Assembly (NCBI GenBank): GCA_002435755.1
Contig: DIYH01000007.1
Span: 1 to 64,000 of the forward strand
DNA: 64,000 nucleotides
DNA from: Flammeovirgaceae bacterium UBA6059
Lineage (GTDB): Bacteria > Bacteroidota > Bacteroidia > Cytophagales > Cyclobacteriaceae
Reading direction: 5' to 3'
The translations under genes were made by a program, and so were the position numbers. Each line of letters begins with the position of its first letter. Position 1 is the first letter of the stretch. The notes below the pieces were generated by a model. It was not told the DNA's origin. It ran no database searches and was given only the letters and a program-made list of their open reading frames with translations. Positions 26,701 through 35,111 of this stretch are shown here, in pieces.

Positions 26701-26903
26701 GTGTATGGATTGCCGACAACACCTGTAGAAGTAGTTGATCTTCCACCCCTAAACGGGCCGATGTTGCGCCATTTCATTTTGTTGTAAAGAGCAGTATCAT
26801 AGTCAACCGTCGGCACGGCTGCTGACCTTCCTCTTCGCTGTGCATCGGCAGAGCTAAAAACAAGCCCCAATGCTACCAGCATTAGTAACACTTTTATTCT
26901 CAT
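23742..26903 (-). CDS. Secreted BNR/sortilin-type beta-propeller protein
   Basis: 1053 residues with a signal peptide (MRIKVLLMLVALGLVFSSAD). Residues 45-780 contain many Asp-box repeats (S/T-x-D-x-G-x-T/S-W): TEDAGLNWKN, STDQGKTWEH, TKDGGETWEK, STDGGDTWNE, SDNGGKSWKL, TRDGGDNWTN, TTDYGQTWKK and SFDGGNSWKR. They form a VPS10/sortilin-like propeller. The C-terminal 250 residues hold a beta-sandwich (NVLEWNLRIENFDPAEGVMG) and a helical end with a lysine/glutamate tail. Such proteins are abundant in Bacteroidota and are often labelled glycosyl hydrolases, but no catalytic site is visible, so a binding or peptidase-associated role is as likely. No T9SS domain. Contains a dispersed-word copy at 24515-24523. 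Confidence 0.88.
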   Translation of the reverse strand: MRIKVLLMLVALGLVFSSADAQRRGRSAAVPTVDYDTALYNKMKWRNIGPFRGGRSTTSTGVVGNPYTYYMGTAGGGVWKTEDAGLNWKNVSDGFFQTGSVGAVSVSESDPNVVYVGMGEAPIRGVMTTSGDGVYRSTDQGKTWEHLGLEKTFHISQVRIHPDNPDVAFVSAMGSPYGPTPERGVYRTKDGGETWEKVLFVDNTTGAVDLSMDMTNPRILYAAMWDYQRQPWFARSGGPGSGIWKSTDGGDTWNELTEGLPKAVMGKIGIDVSRANPDRVYAIIESDEGGLYRSDNGGKSWKLMNSERIIRTRSWYYMHMFADPVDENRVYIMNAPFNKSIDGGKTFTQVRVPHGDNHYLWINPDDPDNMINSNDGGSNITFNGGKSWTNQRNQPTAQFYRVTADNRFPYWIYGGQQDNSSVATPSRTFSNGISWKDWIAGVGGCESSYVAFDPNNPNLMYAGCYQGIIQEYNLEVDRVKAIKAYPENGLGEPSDEQKYRFNWNAPIHVSQHNSNVIYHAAQMLLRSTNRGVTWEEISPILTGNDSTKLGPGGGPITNEGAGGEIYQTIYYMAESMHTPDVIYTGSDDGLMYITRDGGDNWTNITPPGIGEGMINAIDISAHDPATAYVAFTKYKFGDFTPYAYKTTDYGQTWKKITTGIEDMAWVRVVREDPMKKDLLYAGTERGLFLSFDGGNSWKRWQSNLPMTPITDLKVHQNDLLASTQGRAFWVLDDLTPLHQLSDEVAGSTAFLFQPRDAVAVQRSAMRRQPPMGENPFPGASIKYYFEEIAEEDSIPVVFEIMNDRDEVIRTFSSDADKKWAQATKETGMNVLEWNLRIENFDPAEGVMGSRGGGGMPGYKVTPGDFKIKMTYGDVSMERSISVLPDPREPISENLYAEKRQMLETLKSEIDAIYDNLRQMQQVRGQINGLNERFGDDESMEDVTEKGKEIQKSIGGVENRLISPKQKTFQDVINFRNQLDNQMYYLMQTIDGNLPPLTDGEQVRYDDLHTRWMEIKVDADKILDEDVPALNQMIKEKDTPFIAPKEKKEEEVGS

Positions 26904-27201
26904 AGGATTGTGATTTTATGCTTTGATATTCTATTCAATATAGCTGATAGCGGGTGTGCTGAGATTGCTATTTACGCTAGTGGTTTATTAATCGTGATGA
27001 AAGTCTTATATCACTCATGAGATTATTGTGAGATCCTAAATAATCACTCATTTTGAGGGGTGTTTTTAGAAAAATGATGGCAGAAACGGACTTTTGCAAT
27101 ACGATATTCTGGTAAGCTTTTAACCTTCCTAAATTTTTCCGTTGCTCCTGCCTTTTTACCGTTATTTTATCAAATTTGCCCCTCTTTGAAAAAATCGTAT
27201 T
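26904..27201. other. Divergent promoter region between BNR gene and thrA
   Basis: 298 bases between divergent starts. On the plus strand GACTTTTG (about 27089) and CAAATTTG (about 27170) each differ by one base from the -7 consensus TAnnTTTG, so either could drive thrA. I see no leader peptide rich in Thr or Ile codons and no attenuator hairpin. Confidence 0.5.
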
Positions 27202-29694
27202 ATGAAGGTCTTGAAGTTTGGCGGCACATCCGTAGGTTCCGCTGACAATATCAGAAGGGTTGGAGATGTAATCGCCGGTTATCAGGCAACTAAACAGAAT
27301 ATATGGGTGGTCGTATCCGCAATGGGTGGAGTGACCAATAGGTTGATTCAAACCGCAGAATTGGCACTGGAGGGAGATGAAAACTACCTAGTAAGACTTG
27401 AGGAAATTAGGCAGCTTCATCATACGACACTCAAAGACCTGAACGGAGGTAAAACGCACGAAGAAGGTAAACTGACGATTGACAGCCTTATAAGCGAGAT
27501 GAAGGGGCTCCTTCATGGTATTTTCCTTCTCAAAGAGCTTTCCAATCGGTCATTAGACATTATCCTGAGCTTTGGTGAGCGCCTATCGGCCAATATTATC
27601 GTGCATTATCTGAATGGACAATCCGTTGATTGTGGCTTTTTGGATACGCGAGAGCTCATTAAAACCGATAGCAATTTTGGCAATGCCAAAGTTGATTTCA
27701 AGGTCACGAATGCAAACATCCAATCCTATTTTGAGGAGCATACCGGATTGCGGATCGTAACAGGTTTCATAGCCAGCAATGAGGCTAATGTGACTACTAC
27801 GCTTGGTAGAGGAGGTTCCGACTACACTGCTTCTATTATAGCCGCGGCACTTGAAGCAGAGGAGGTTGAGATCTGGACAGATGTTGATGGGGTGATGACG
27901 GCAGATCCCAGAAAGGTGAAAGAGGCCTATTCTATGCCACACCTTTCTTATGTAGAGGCTATGGAGATGTCACATTTCGGGGCAAAAGTGATTTATCCGC
28001 CGACACTTCAGCCTGCTATCAACAAGAAGATTCCTTTAAGGATAAAGAATACATTCAACCCTTCTTTTGAAGGTACTTTTATAGGCAAGAAAACAAGTCC
28101 GCTGAAGTTTCCGGTGAAGGGCATCTCTTCTATCGAGCAAGTGTCTCTTGTCAGTTTGATCGGTAGCGGTATGGTGGGCGTTCCCGGCGTGGCTTCTCGC
28201 CTGTTTGGATCGCTAGCGCGAAATCAGATCAATGTGATATTGATTACCCAGGCCTCTTCTGAGCACTCAATCACTTTTGCAGTGAATCCTGCCGATACTA
28301 AACATGCTCAAAAGACTTTAAAGGAAGAGTTTGCATTGGAGCTTCGCAACAAAGAGATTGAAAAGATAGCGGTTGAAGAAGACCTTAGTGTCGTCGCAAT
28401 TATTGGCGAAAACATGAAGCATACCCCGGGTATCGCTGGTCGCTTATTTAATGCTTTTGGTAAGAATGGAATCAATGTAGCGGCGATTGCGCAGGGGTCG
28501 TCTGAGCTTAATATCTCAGTTGTGATCAATCGACCGAACCTTTCCAAAGCGCTAAATGCTTTGCATGAAGCATTCTTCTTGTCAGATCAGAAGTCGCTCA
28601 ATATATTCCTTCTTGGATCAGGTCTTATTGGTGGCACACTGCTCAAGCAAATCTCTGAGCAGCATAACTATCTGCTCAATGAACGTTCACTCAAGATCAA
28701 TGTAGTAGGTGTGGCGAATAGCCGCAACATGGCTTTTAATGAAAGTGGCATTGATCTGGAAAACTGGCGAGAGCTCATCGACTTCCCAGGTAATAACTCG
28801 AGCATTGATGAATTCATTGCGAAGATGCGAGAGATGAACCTATCCAATAGCGTCTTTGTGGACTGTACCTCAAACCAGTCAGTTATTAAGCATTATGAAG
28901 AGATTTTGAACTCTTCGATTTCAATAGTTACACCAAACAAACTTGCTAATTCTGGTAAGTTCGCGAACTATACCAAGCTCAGAAAAGCGGCTACAGATCA
29001 TGGTTGCAAGTTTTTATATGAGACCAATGTAGGAGCAGGACTTCCGATCATTGGCACCATGCACGACCTCAAGATCAGCGGTGACAAGATTCGTAAGATC
29101 GAAGGTATTCTTTCGGGTACGATATCCTACATCTTCAACTCTTTCGTAGGTGATACTAAGTTTAGCGATGTGGTGAAAGAAACCAAAGAAAAGGGCTTGA
29201 CCGAGCCGGATCCTAGGGATGACCTTAACGGAATGGATGTGGCACGTAAGATTCTTATACTGTCAAGAGAAGCAGGGCTACAGCTTGAGCCGGAGGATGT
29301 GAAACTTGATCCTATCCTACCCGAATCTTGTTTCAAAGTCAATTCTGTGGGTGAGTTTTTTGCTGAGTTGGAAAAGGTGGATGATGACCTTTCCAAGTTG
29401 AGAGATCAGGCAGCATCGGATGGCAAGGTGCTCAGGTTGATTGCATCAATGGAGAAAGGCCAAGCGCAGATCAAACTCGAGCAAGTAGGACCTGAGCATC
29501 CGTTCTACAGTCTGTCAGGTAGTGATAATATCGTCTCATTTACTACGAAGCGTTACTATGAGCGGCCACTTGTAGTAAAGGGACCTGGTGCTGGAGCTGA
29601 AGTTACTTCTGCAGGTGTGTTTGCCGAGATCATTTCTATCAGTAACCACTTCATTCAAGATAATTACAAATTCGGAGCAGCTCATGTCCGATAG
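27202..29694 (+). CDS. thrA: Bifunctional aspartokinase / homoserine dehydrogenase
   Basis: 830 residues, as in E. coli ThrA. Aspartokinase domain 1-290 (KFGGTSVGSADNIRRV at the start, GRGGSDYTASIIAAAL near 207). Two ACT domains near 310-460 are the site of threonine feedback (SLVSLIGSGMVGVPGVASRL and LSVVAIIGENMKHTPGIAGR). The homoserine dehydrogenase domain starts near 470 (FLLGSGLIGGTLLKQI) and contains NVGAGLPIIGTMHDLKISGD and the PDPRDDLNGMDVARK catalytic stretch. It catalyses the first and third steps from aspartate to threonine and methionine. It is the first gene of the thrABC operon; the thrB start lies inside its last four codons. Confidence 0.97.
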   Translation: MKVLKFGGTSVGSADNIRRVGDVIAGYQATKQNIWVVVSAMGGVTNRLIQTAELALEGDENYLVRLEEIRQLHHTTLKDLNGGKTHEEGKLTIDSLISEMKGLLHGIFLLKELSNRSLDIILSFGERLSANIIVHYLNGQSVDCGFLDTRELIKTDSNFGNAKVDFKVTNANIQSYFEEHTGLRIVTGFIASNEANVTTTLGRGGSDYTASIIAAALEAEEVEIWTDVDGVMTADPRKVKEAYSMPHLSYVEAMEMSHFGAKVIYPPTLQPAINKKIPLRIKNTFNPSFEGTFIGKKTSPLKFPVKGISSIEQVSLVSLIGSGMVGVPGVASRLFGSLARNQINVILITQASSEHSITFAVNPADTKHAQKTLKEEFALELRNKEIEKIAVEEDLSVVAIIGENMKHTPGIAGRLFNAFGKNGINVAAIAQGSSELNISVVINRPNLSKALNALHEAFFLSDQKSLNIFLLGSGLIGGTLLKQISEQHNYLLNERSLKINVVGVANSRNMAFNESGIDLENWRELIDFPGNNSSIDEFIAKMREMNLSNSVFVDCTSNQSVIKHYEEILNSSISIVTPNKLANSGKFANYTKLRKAATDHGCKFLYETNVGAGLPIIGTMHDLKISGDKIRKIEGILSGTISYIFNSFVGDTKFSDVVKETKEKGLTEPDPRDDLNGMDVARKILILSREAGLQLEPEDVKLDPILPESCFKVNSVGEFFAELEKVDDDLSKLRDQAASDGKVLRLIASMEKGQAQIKLEQVGPEHPFYSLSGSDNIVSFTTKRYYERPLVVKGPGAGAEVTSAGVFAEIISISNHFIQDNYKFGAAHVR

Positions 29695-30619
29695 AGTCAA
29701 AGCATTTGCACCAGCTAGCATCGGTAATGTGGGCTGTGGCTTTGACGTGCTCGGTTTATGCCTTGAAGCTCCTGGTGATGAAATAGAGGCTTGGTTGACA
29801 GATGAACCAGGGGTCAAAATTAATAGCATCACCGGTGATGACGGCAGGCTATCATTGGAAGCTGAAAAGAATACTGCTGGCATTGCGATAGCAAGTTTTT
29901 TGAGTGTCACAGATCAATCCAAAGGTGTGACTTTTGATCTTCACAAGAAGATGCCTTTTGGAAGCGGTCTGGGTTCAAGTGCGGCAAGTGCTGTTGCTGG
30001 TGCATTTGTGGCGAACGAATTATTCGGAAGGCCATTGACTAGGCAGGAGCTAATAGTACATGCTCTAGAAGGAGAAAAGTTTGCCTCTAAAAGTGCGCAT
30101 GCTGACAATGTTGCTCCTTCGATGATGGGTGGTTTTACGCTTGCACGTGGTGAAGAACCTTTTGATGTAGCCACGATACCTGTACCTGCGGAACTGAGGA
30201 TAGTGCTCATCTATCCACATGTGGAGATCAACACGAGTGATGCGCGTGGGATAATACCAACAGAGGTTCCTTTGAAAAAAGCGATACGTCAGTGGGGCAA
30301 TGTTGCTGGCCTGGTCACAGGTATGGCAAAAAGTGATTTTGGATTGATCGGGCGCTCACTGGAAGATGTATTGATCGAGCCTCACAGGGCCAAACTGATA
30401 CCAGGTTTTGAAGAACTGAAAGCCGCTGCACTTGATAGTGGTGCTCTTGCTTTCAGCATTTCCGGTAGTGGCCCGACTTGCTTTGCACTAACTTACAATG
30501 AGCACTTGGCGCAGGCCATTGGCACTGCCATGGGTAATGTGATGAAGTCAAAAGGCATTGACTACACCCTATACCATTCGAAAGTGAACCAGGAAGGTCC
30601 AAAAATTCTAACATCATGA
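29684..30619 (+). CDS. thrB: Homoserine kinase
   Basis: 311 residues from the ATG at 29684, which overlaps the thrA stop by 11 bases. That start gives MSDRVKAFAPASIGNVGCGF, the normal N-terminus of the family; an upstream in-frame start at 29588 would only translate thrA sequence. The GHMP kinase motif PFGSGLGSSAASAVAG sits near 92-107 and the C-terminal ISGSGPTCFAL motif near 262. It phosphorylates homoserine with ATP. A TTCCGGTAG word falls in the ISGSGPT codons (30460-30468). Confidence 0.96.
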   Translation: MSDRVKAFAPASIGNVGCGFDVLGLCLEAPGDEIEAWLTDEPGVKINSITGDDGRLSLEAEKNTAGIAIASFLSVTDQSKGVTFDLHKKMPFGSGLGSSAASAVAGAFVANELFGRPLTRQELIVHALEGEKFASKSAHADNVAPSMMGGFTLARGEEPFDVATIPVPAELRIVLIYPHVEINTSDARGIIPTEVPLKKAIRQWGNVAGLVTGMAKSDFGLIGRSLEDVLIEPHRAKLIPGFEELKAAALDSGALAFSISGSGPTCFALTYNEHLAQAIGTAMGNVMKSKGIDYTLYHSKVNQEGPKILTS

Positions 30620-31917
30620 AACTGTATAGCACCAAGAAGGAAGCTGCTGAGGTCAATTTTCAAGAGGCGGTATTCAAGGGATTACCAGAGGACAATGGGC
30701 TCTACATGCCTTCTTCAATTCCTAAACTACCCGACAGTTTCTTCTCCAGGTTGAGTGACTTGTCCCTACCGGAAATAGGGTTCGAGGTGAGTCGGGCCTT
30801 TATTGGGGATGAAATTCCAGAAGCGGAACTGGAAAAGTTGATTCAGGATGCGATGAATTTCCCAGCACCTGTTGTCCATCTTTACGATAGGCTTTATGCC
30901 TTGGAGTTATTTCAGGGGCCGACTCTAGCTTTTAAAGATTTTGGTGCGCGCTTTATGTCCCGAATGATGGGGCACTTCCTTCAAAAGGAGAATAGAGAAA
31001 TCAACATATTAGTTGCTACATCAGGTGACACGGGCAGTGCAGTAGCTCAAGGCTTTTTTAACGTGCCAGGCATCAGAGTCACGATTCTTTACCCAAAAGG
31101 GAAAGTGTCATTCGTGCAAGAGCAACAGCTTACCACTAATGGCGGTAATATCACGGCCTTGGAGATTGATGGCACTTTTGATGATTGTCAGCGCATGGTG
31201 AAGTCGGCGTTTCTGGATAGTGATCTGAAGAAAGCAATGAACCTCTCTTCAGCCAACTCTATCAACATTGCCCGCCTAATCCCACAGTCGTTCTATTATT
31301 TTTATGCTTATGGTCAGGTGCGAAAATCAACTGACCTACCGGTGGTTTTCTGCACACCTAGTGGCAACTTTGGTAATCTCTGTGGTGGTCTAATCGCTTT
31401 CCGCATGGGTCTTCCGGTCCATCGCTTTGTAGCAGCAACAAATGCTAATGCCATCGTACCCGAATATTTGAAGACTGGTAAGTTCGAGCCAAAGCCTTCA
31501 GTTCAGACCCTAGCCAATGCCATGGATGTTGGCAACCCGAGTAATTTTCCGAGGTTGCTAGGTTTATTTGATGGGGAACATGCCAATGTCGTAGAATGGA
31601 TCGAAGGAGCAGATCACAACGATGAGACCATCAAGGCGACCATCAAGGCAGTTTACGATCAGTATCAATATACCCTTTGTCCTCATAGTGCCATCGGCTA
31701 CCAGGCACTCAAAGAGTATCAAGAAGCTCAAGATGAAAAAACTGCCGGTGTTTTCTTAGCTACTGCTCATCCAGCCAAGTTTGCTGATACGGTAGAGCAA
31801 GCCACCCATCAACCGCTTGAAATGCCCGAGCGTCTTGCTATATTAGTTCAGCGCGAGAAAAAAGCAATTCCGATGAAGGCTGATTTTGAAGAATTGAAGG
31901 AATGGTTACTAGGGTAA
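30616..31917 (+). CDS. thrC: Threonine synthase
   Basis: 433 residues. PLP lysine in LAFKDFGARFMSRMM (near 102), phosphate-binding VATSGDTGSAVAQGF (near 136), and FCTPSGNFGNLCGGL near 247. The enzyme converts O-phosphohomoserine to threonine. The ATG overlaps the thrB stop (ATGA), so thrA, thrB and thrC are one translationally coupled operon in pathway order. Its TAA abuts the stop of the convergent molybdoenzyme gene with no spacer. CTACCGGAA word at 30766-30774 encodes Leu-Pro-Glu. Confidence 0.97.
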   Translation: MKLYSTKKEAAEVNFQEAVFKGLPEDNGLYMPSSIPKLPDSFFSRLSDLSLPEIGFEVSRAFIGDEIPEAELEKLIQDAMNFPAPVVHLYDRLYALELFQGPTLAFKDFGARFMSRMMGHFLQKENREINILVATSGDTGSAVAQGFFNVPGIRVTILYPKGKVSFVQEQQLTTNGGNITALEIDGTFDDCQRMVKSAFLDSDLKKAMNLSSANSINIARLIPQSFYYFYAYGQVRKSTDLPVVFCTPSGNFGNLCGGLIAFRMGLPVHRFVAATNANAIVPEYLKTGKFEPKPSVQTLANAMDVGNPSNFPRLLGLFDGEHANVVEWIEGADHNDETIKATIKAVYDQYQYTLCPHSAIGYQALKEYQEAQDEKTAGVFLATAHPAKFADTVEQATHQPLEMPERLAILVQREKKAIPMKADFEELKEWLLG

Positions 31918-34200
31918 TTAAGCAATAACCTTCACAACAATCGACTTGCTAATCGGAGTACGACTGCCGTCTGCAAAATGGTTAATTGGCACTAGCATGT
32001 TGGTCTCGGGAAAATAGGCTGCAAGATTCTGTTGTGGTATTTTATAAGGAATGACTTTGAAGTTTTCAGCTCTTCTTTTTTGACCATCGTAATTGCTTTC
32101 CAAGTGGACAACCTGTTTTTTTTGCAGCTGATTTTTTTTCATGTCTTCGGGATTCATGAAAAGTACCCGACGCTCATTTTTGATTCCCCGATAGCGATCA
32201 TCCAACCCATAAATGGTCGTGTTAAACTGATCATGTGATCGCATCGTCATTAACATAAATTCATCTTCGGCCACCGAATGTTTTGGCAAATTGCAAACAC
32301 TAAACTTTGCTTTGCCTCCCGGAACGACAGAAAAATCTCCGACTCTCGCATTGTTAGGTAAGTAAAAGCCAGTCCCGGCTGATTTTGCTGAATAGTCTTG
32401 AAAGCCTGAAATCACCTCACTGATTTTCTTTCTGATCAGATCGTAATCTTGTCCTAGTACGGTCCAGTTAATAGGACTATCATCTTCGACATAGGCATTA
32501 GCGATACCAGCAACTATTTCCGGTTCGCTCATTAGATAGTCGGTGGCAGGTTCTCTAACTCCTTTCGAGCGATGGACTCTGCCCATACTGTTTTCGACAG
32601 TCACGTATCGTTGTTGACCTCCAGACGCATCTTTTTCTGACCTTCCTAAAGTCGGTAAGATTAAAGCTGTTTTACCTGTAATCAGATGAGTACGATTGAG
32701 CTTGGTGGAGACCGATACGGTCAAGTCACAATTCTGTAGTGCTTGCGCTGTATATGCCGTATCAGAAGCAGCAGAAAGAAAATTGCCTCCTAGAGAAATG
32801 AAAACTTTAGCTTTTCCTTCATGCATTGCCTGTATAGATCCGACCGTGTCATGTCCATGATGTTCAGGAGCATCAATACCGAAAGTCTCTTTCAGGGAAT
32901 GGTTAAGCTCTTTGGAAACATAATGCATGATGCCTACAGTACGATCGCCTTGCACGTTGCTATGTCCTCTTACAGGGCATGTGCCGGCTCCTTTTTTGCC
33001 AATACTGCCTTTCATGAGGAGGAGGTTGACACATTCGCGAATGTTATCAACGGCATTTTTATGCTGAGTCAAGCCCATCGCCCAGCAAATGATAATTCTA
33101 GACTTAGACGTGAGCAGCTTTACGGTCTCATCGACTAGTTTCATTTCTACACCCGAAGCAGCCAATAATTCTTGATCGTCGTAAGTAGCGAGATCTACTA
33201 CTAACTTTTCGAAACCACTTGTTTTTTCATTGATGAAATTATGATCCAACACGTTCTGACCTTGATTTTCAAGCTCAAGCAGCTTCTTCATCATCAGCTT
33301 GAGCAAGGATACATCCTGGTTGATTTTTACCGGTAGGTGGATGTCGGTTAAAGGAGTACCACTGCCAATCCAACCGCCAACGGTCTGTGGATTCTTAAAT
33401 CGCTTGAGCCCTGCTTCTTCAAGCGGGTTGATCGTGATGATCCTACCACCATTCTTTTTACACTTCTCAAGTGACGTGAGCATCCTGGGGTGGTTAGTAC
33501 CGGGATTTTGACCAATGATCATGATCACCTCCGCATCTGGAAGATCATCGAGCGTCACTGATCCTTTGCCTATTCCCAAAGTTTCTTTCAGCGCAAAGCC
33601 ACTCGATTCATGGCACATGTTCGAGCAGTCGGGCATATTGTTGGTGCCGAACTGGCGAGCAAATAAGCCATATAGAAATGCTGCTTCATTACTTGATCGA
33701 CCTGAGGTGTAAAATATGGCCTCATCAGGTGAATCTAGTTGATGCAGTTGCTGAGTGATTAGGTCAAAGGCATCCTGCCATTCAATAGGTTCATAATGAA
33801 CACTGTCTCGCCTTAATACAAATGGTCTGGTGATTCTACCACTCTTTCCGATTTCATAATCTGTCCATAACGATAGCTGCTCGACAGAATGCTTTTCAAA
33901 AAAGCTCTCATCAACTCTGCTGTCGGTCGCTTCCTCAGCAAGTGCCTTTGCTCCATTTTCACAATACTCTCCGAGCTTAGATCGGTCATCAGGGTCAGGC
34001 CAGGCACAGCCAGGGCAGTCAAAGCCCTCCTTTTGATTCATTTCCGATAGGACGCTCAGCGATTTGAAAAGGCCACTTTCCTTATTAACATGCTCCAGGG
34101 CAGCTTTGATGCCCGGTACGCCTGCAGCATAATCTGAAGGTTCATCGACTTTAAGATCAGTGAAGCTGGTATTGCCGGTGATGGAAAGGTTTCTTTTCAT
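31918..34200 (-). CDS. YdeP-like molybdopterin oxidoreductase (FdhF-type alpha subunit)
   Basis: 760 residues, typical of the FdhF/YdeP group of Mo-bisPGD enzymes. Seen: FDCPGCAWPDP near 58, YTSGRSSNEAAFLYGLFARQ near 165, MCHESSGFALKETLGIGKGS near 195, the MGD-binding IGQNPGTNHPRML near 228 and GKKGAGTCPVRGHSNVQGDR near 398, and a C-terminal beta-barrel ending RTPISKSIVVKVIA. E. coli YdeP is linked to acid resistance; the physiological substrate is unknown. No FdhD, electron-transfer subunit or molybdenum-cofactor gene is adjacent, so the partner must be elsewhere. It is cytoplasmic (no Tat signal). Confidence 0.9.
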   Translation of the reverse strand: MKRNLSITGNTSFTDLKVDEPSDYAAGVPGIKAALEHVNKESGLFKSLSVLSEMNQKEGFDCPGCAWPDPDDRSKLGEYCENGAKALAEEATDSRVDESFFEKHSVEQLSLWTDYEIGKSGRITRPFVLRRDSVHYEPIEWQDAFDLITQQLHQLDSPDEAIFYTSGRSSNEAAFLYGLFARQFGTNNMPDCSNMCHESSGFALKETLGIGKGSVTLDDLPDAEVIMIIGQNPGTNHPRMLTSLEKCKKNGGRIITINPLEEAGLKRFKNPQTVGGWIGSGTPLTDIHLPVKINQDVSLLKLMMKKLLELENQGQNVLDHNFINEKTSGFEKLVVDLATYDDQELLAASGVEMKLVDETVKLLTSKSRIIICWAMGLTQHKNAVDNIRECVNLLLMKGSIGKKGAGTCPVRGHSNVQGDRTVGIMHYVSKELNHSLKETFGIDAPEHHGHDTVGSIQAMHEGKAKVFISLGGNFLSAASDTAYTAQALQNCDLTVSVSTKLNRTHLITGKTALILPTLGRSEKDASGGQQRYVTVENSMGRVHRSKGVREPATDYLMSEPEIVAGIANAYVEDDSPINWTVLGQDYDLIRKKISEVISGFQDYSAKSAGTGFYLPNNARVGDFSVVPGGKAKFSVCNLPKHSVAEDEFMLMTMRSHDQFNTTIYGLDDRYRGIKNERRVLFMNPEDMKKNQLQKKQVVHLESNYDGQKRRAENFKVIPYKIPQQNLAAYFPETNMLVPINHFADGSRTPISKSIVVKVIA

Positions 34201-34257
34201 ATGGATAAATGAATTTATCCAAAAGATACCAGACTTGCGAAGGTGGTCAAATGTGAG

Positions 34258-35109
34258 CTAGTCAATGATGGCTGACTCACAGACAAAAGTTGGGATTATG
34301 CCTGTTGATCGTATTCTTGATTCAGCTCTTTCCGCTAGTGTATTACCGGTCAAAACAAGCACAGTATCTAAACCGAACTTATTACCTCCAAGTATGTCTG
34401 TAGAAAGGGTATCACCGACCATTAAAATCTTGTTTTTGTCTGTGGTAGCACCTCGAGAGATGGTATGCTGATGAGCATAAATAAACATTTGGGCATCTGG
34501 TTTTCCAAATCGTATGAAAGTTTTGCGTACAATATTTTCCACCATATCTGCAATACCTCCAACCGCTACAGCGACCTCTTTTCGATTTACAGGATAGTAG
34601 CGATCTGTATTGGAGACAATAGTTGGTATGTTGTGTCTTCGCAGAAGGTTGACTGTCTTGTTGATATGGTGATTCCAATCAAAACCTTCATCATCTAAGA
34701 ATACGAGCACGCTAACGTCATCCGCTTCGTCCATATCCAGATCAGCAATGGAAATGGTTTTTAAGCCAACCGTCTCTATATAATGGGCAGACTCTTTTGT
34801 GCCCAGGTAGGCGACTGTTCCGGACTTCACCTTCATCTTGAGATACTCTCGAGCCAACATTCCGGACGAGATGACTTTACTCTTCGTAATGTCCATGAGA
34901 CCAGCGTCCTGATATCCTTGGGCCAGCTCCTTCGGTCCCCGACTTGCGTCGTTGGTTAGGATATAGTAGTCGATATCATTCTCTTTGAGATATGCGAAAG
35001 TATTCTCTATTCCCGGTAGGAGACCTTGATGATTTTTGAGCACTCCAAATGCATCAAAAAAGATAGTCTCGTAGTTCCGGGCGATTGACTTGAAATCTGT
35101 GATTTCCAT
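34258..35109 (-). CDS. HAD-superfamily class IIA hydrolase, atypical motif I
   Basis: 283 residues. HAD fold with motif I FFDAFGVLKN (nucleophile D19), motif II in YYILTNDASRG, and the late motif GDTLSTDILGGNKFGLDTVL. The position two after the nucleophile is Phe instead of the usual acid-base Asp, as in the DxWGVL subgroup of these proteins, so it may be a slow or specialised phosphatase. It lies 2 bases after the kinase-like gene on the same strand; the two are likely a kinase/phosphatase pair acting on one metabolite, which is inference. Confidence 0.85.
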   Translation of the reverse strand: MEITDFKSIARNYETIFFDAFGVLKNHQGLLPGIENTFAYLKENDIDYYILTNDASRGPKELAQGYQDAGLMDITKSKVISSGMLAREYLKMKVKSGTVAYLGTKESAHYIETVGLKTISIADLDMDEADDVSVLVFLDDEGFDWNHHINKTVNLLRRHNIPTIVSNTDRYYPVNRKEVAVAVGGIADMVENIVRKTFIRFGKPDAQMFIYAHQHTISRGATTDKNKILMVGDTLSTDILGGNKFGLDTVLVLTGNTLAERAESRIRSTGIIPTFVCESAIID

Positions 35110-35111
35110 GT

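Noticed and set aside
27000..27201. Threonine attenuator or T-box before thrA
   Set aside because: No Thr/Ile-rich leader peptide, no terminator hairpin with U run, and no T-box sequence found by eye.
29588..29683. Longer N-terminus for homoserine kinase
   Set aside because: The extra 32 residues are thrA sequence in another frame; the conserved kinase begins at the ATG at 29684.
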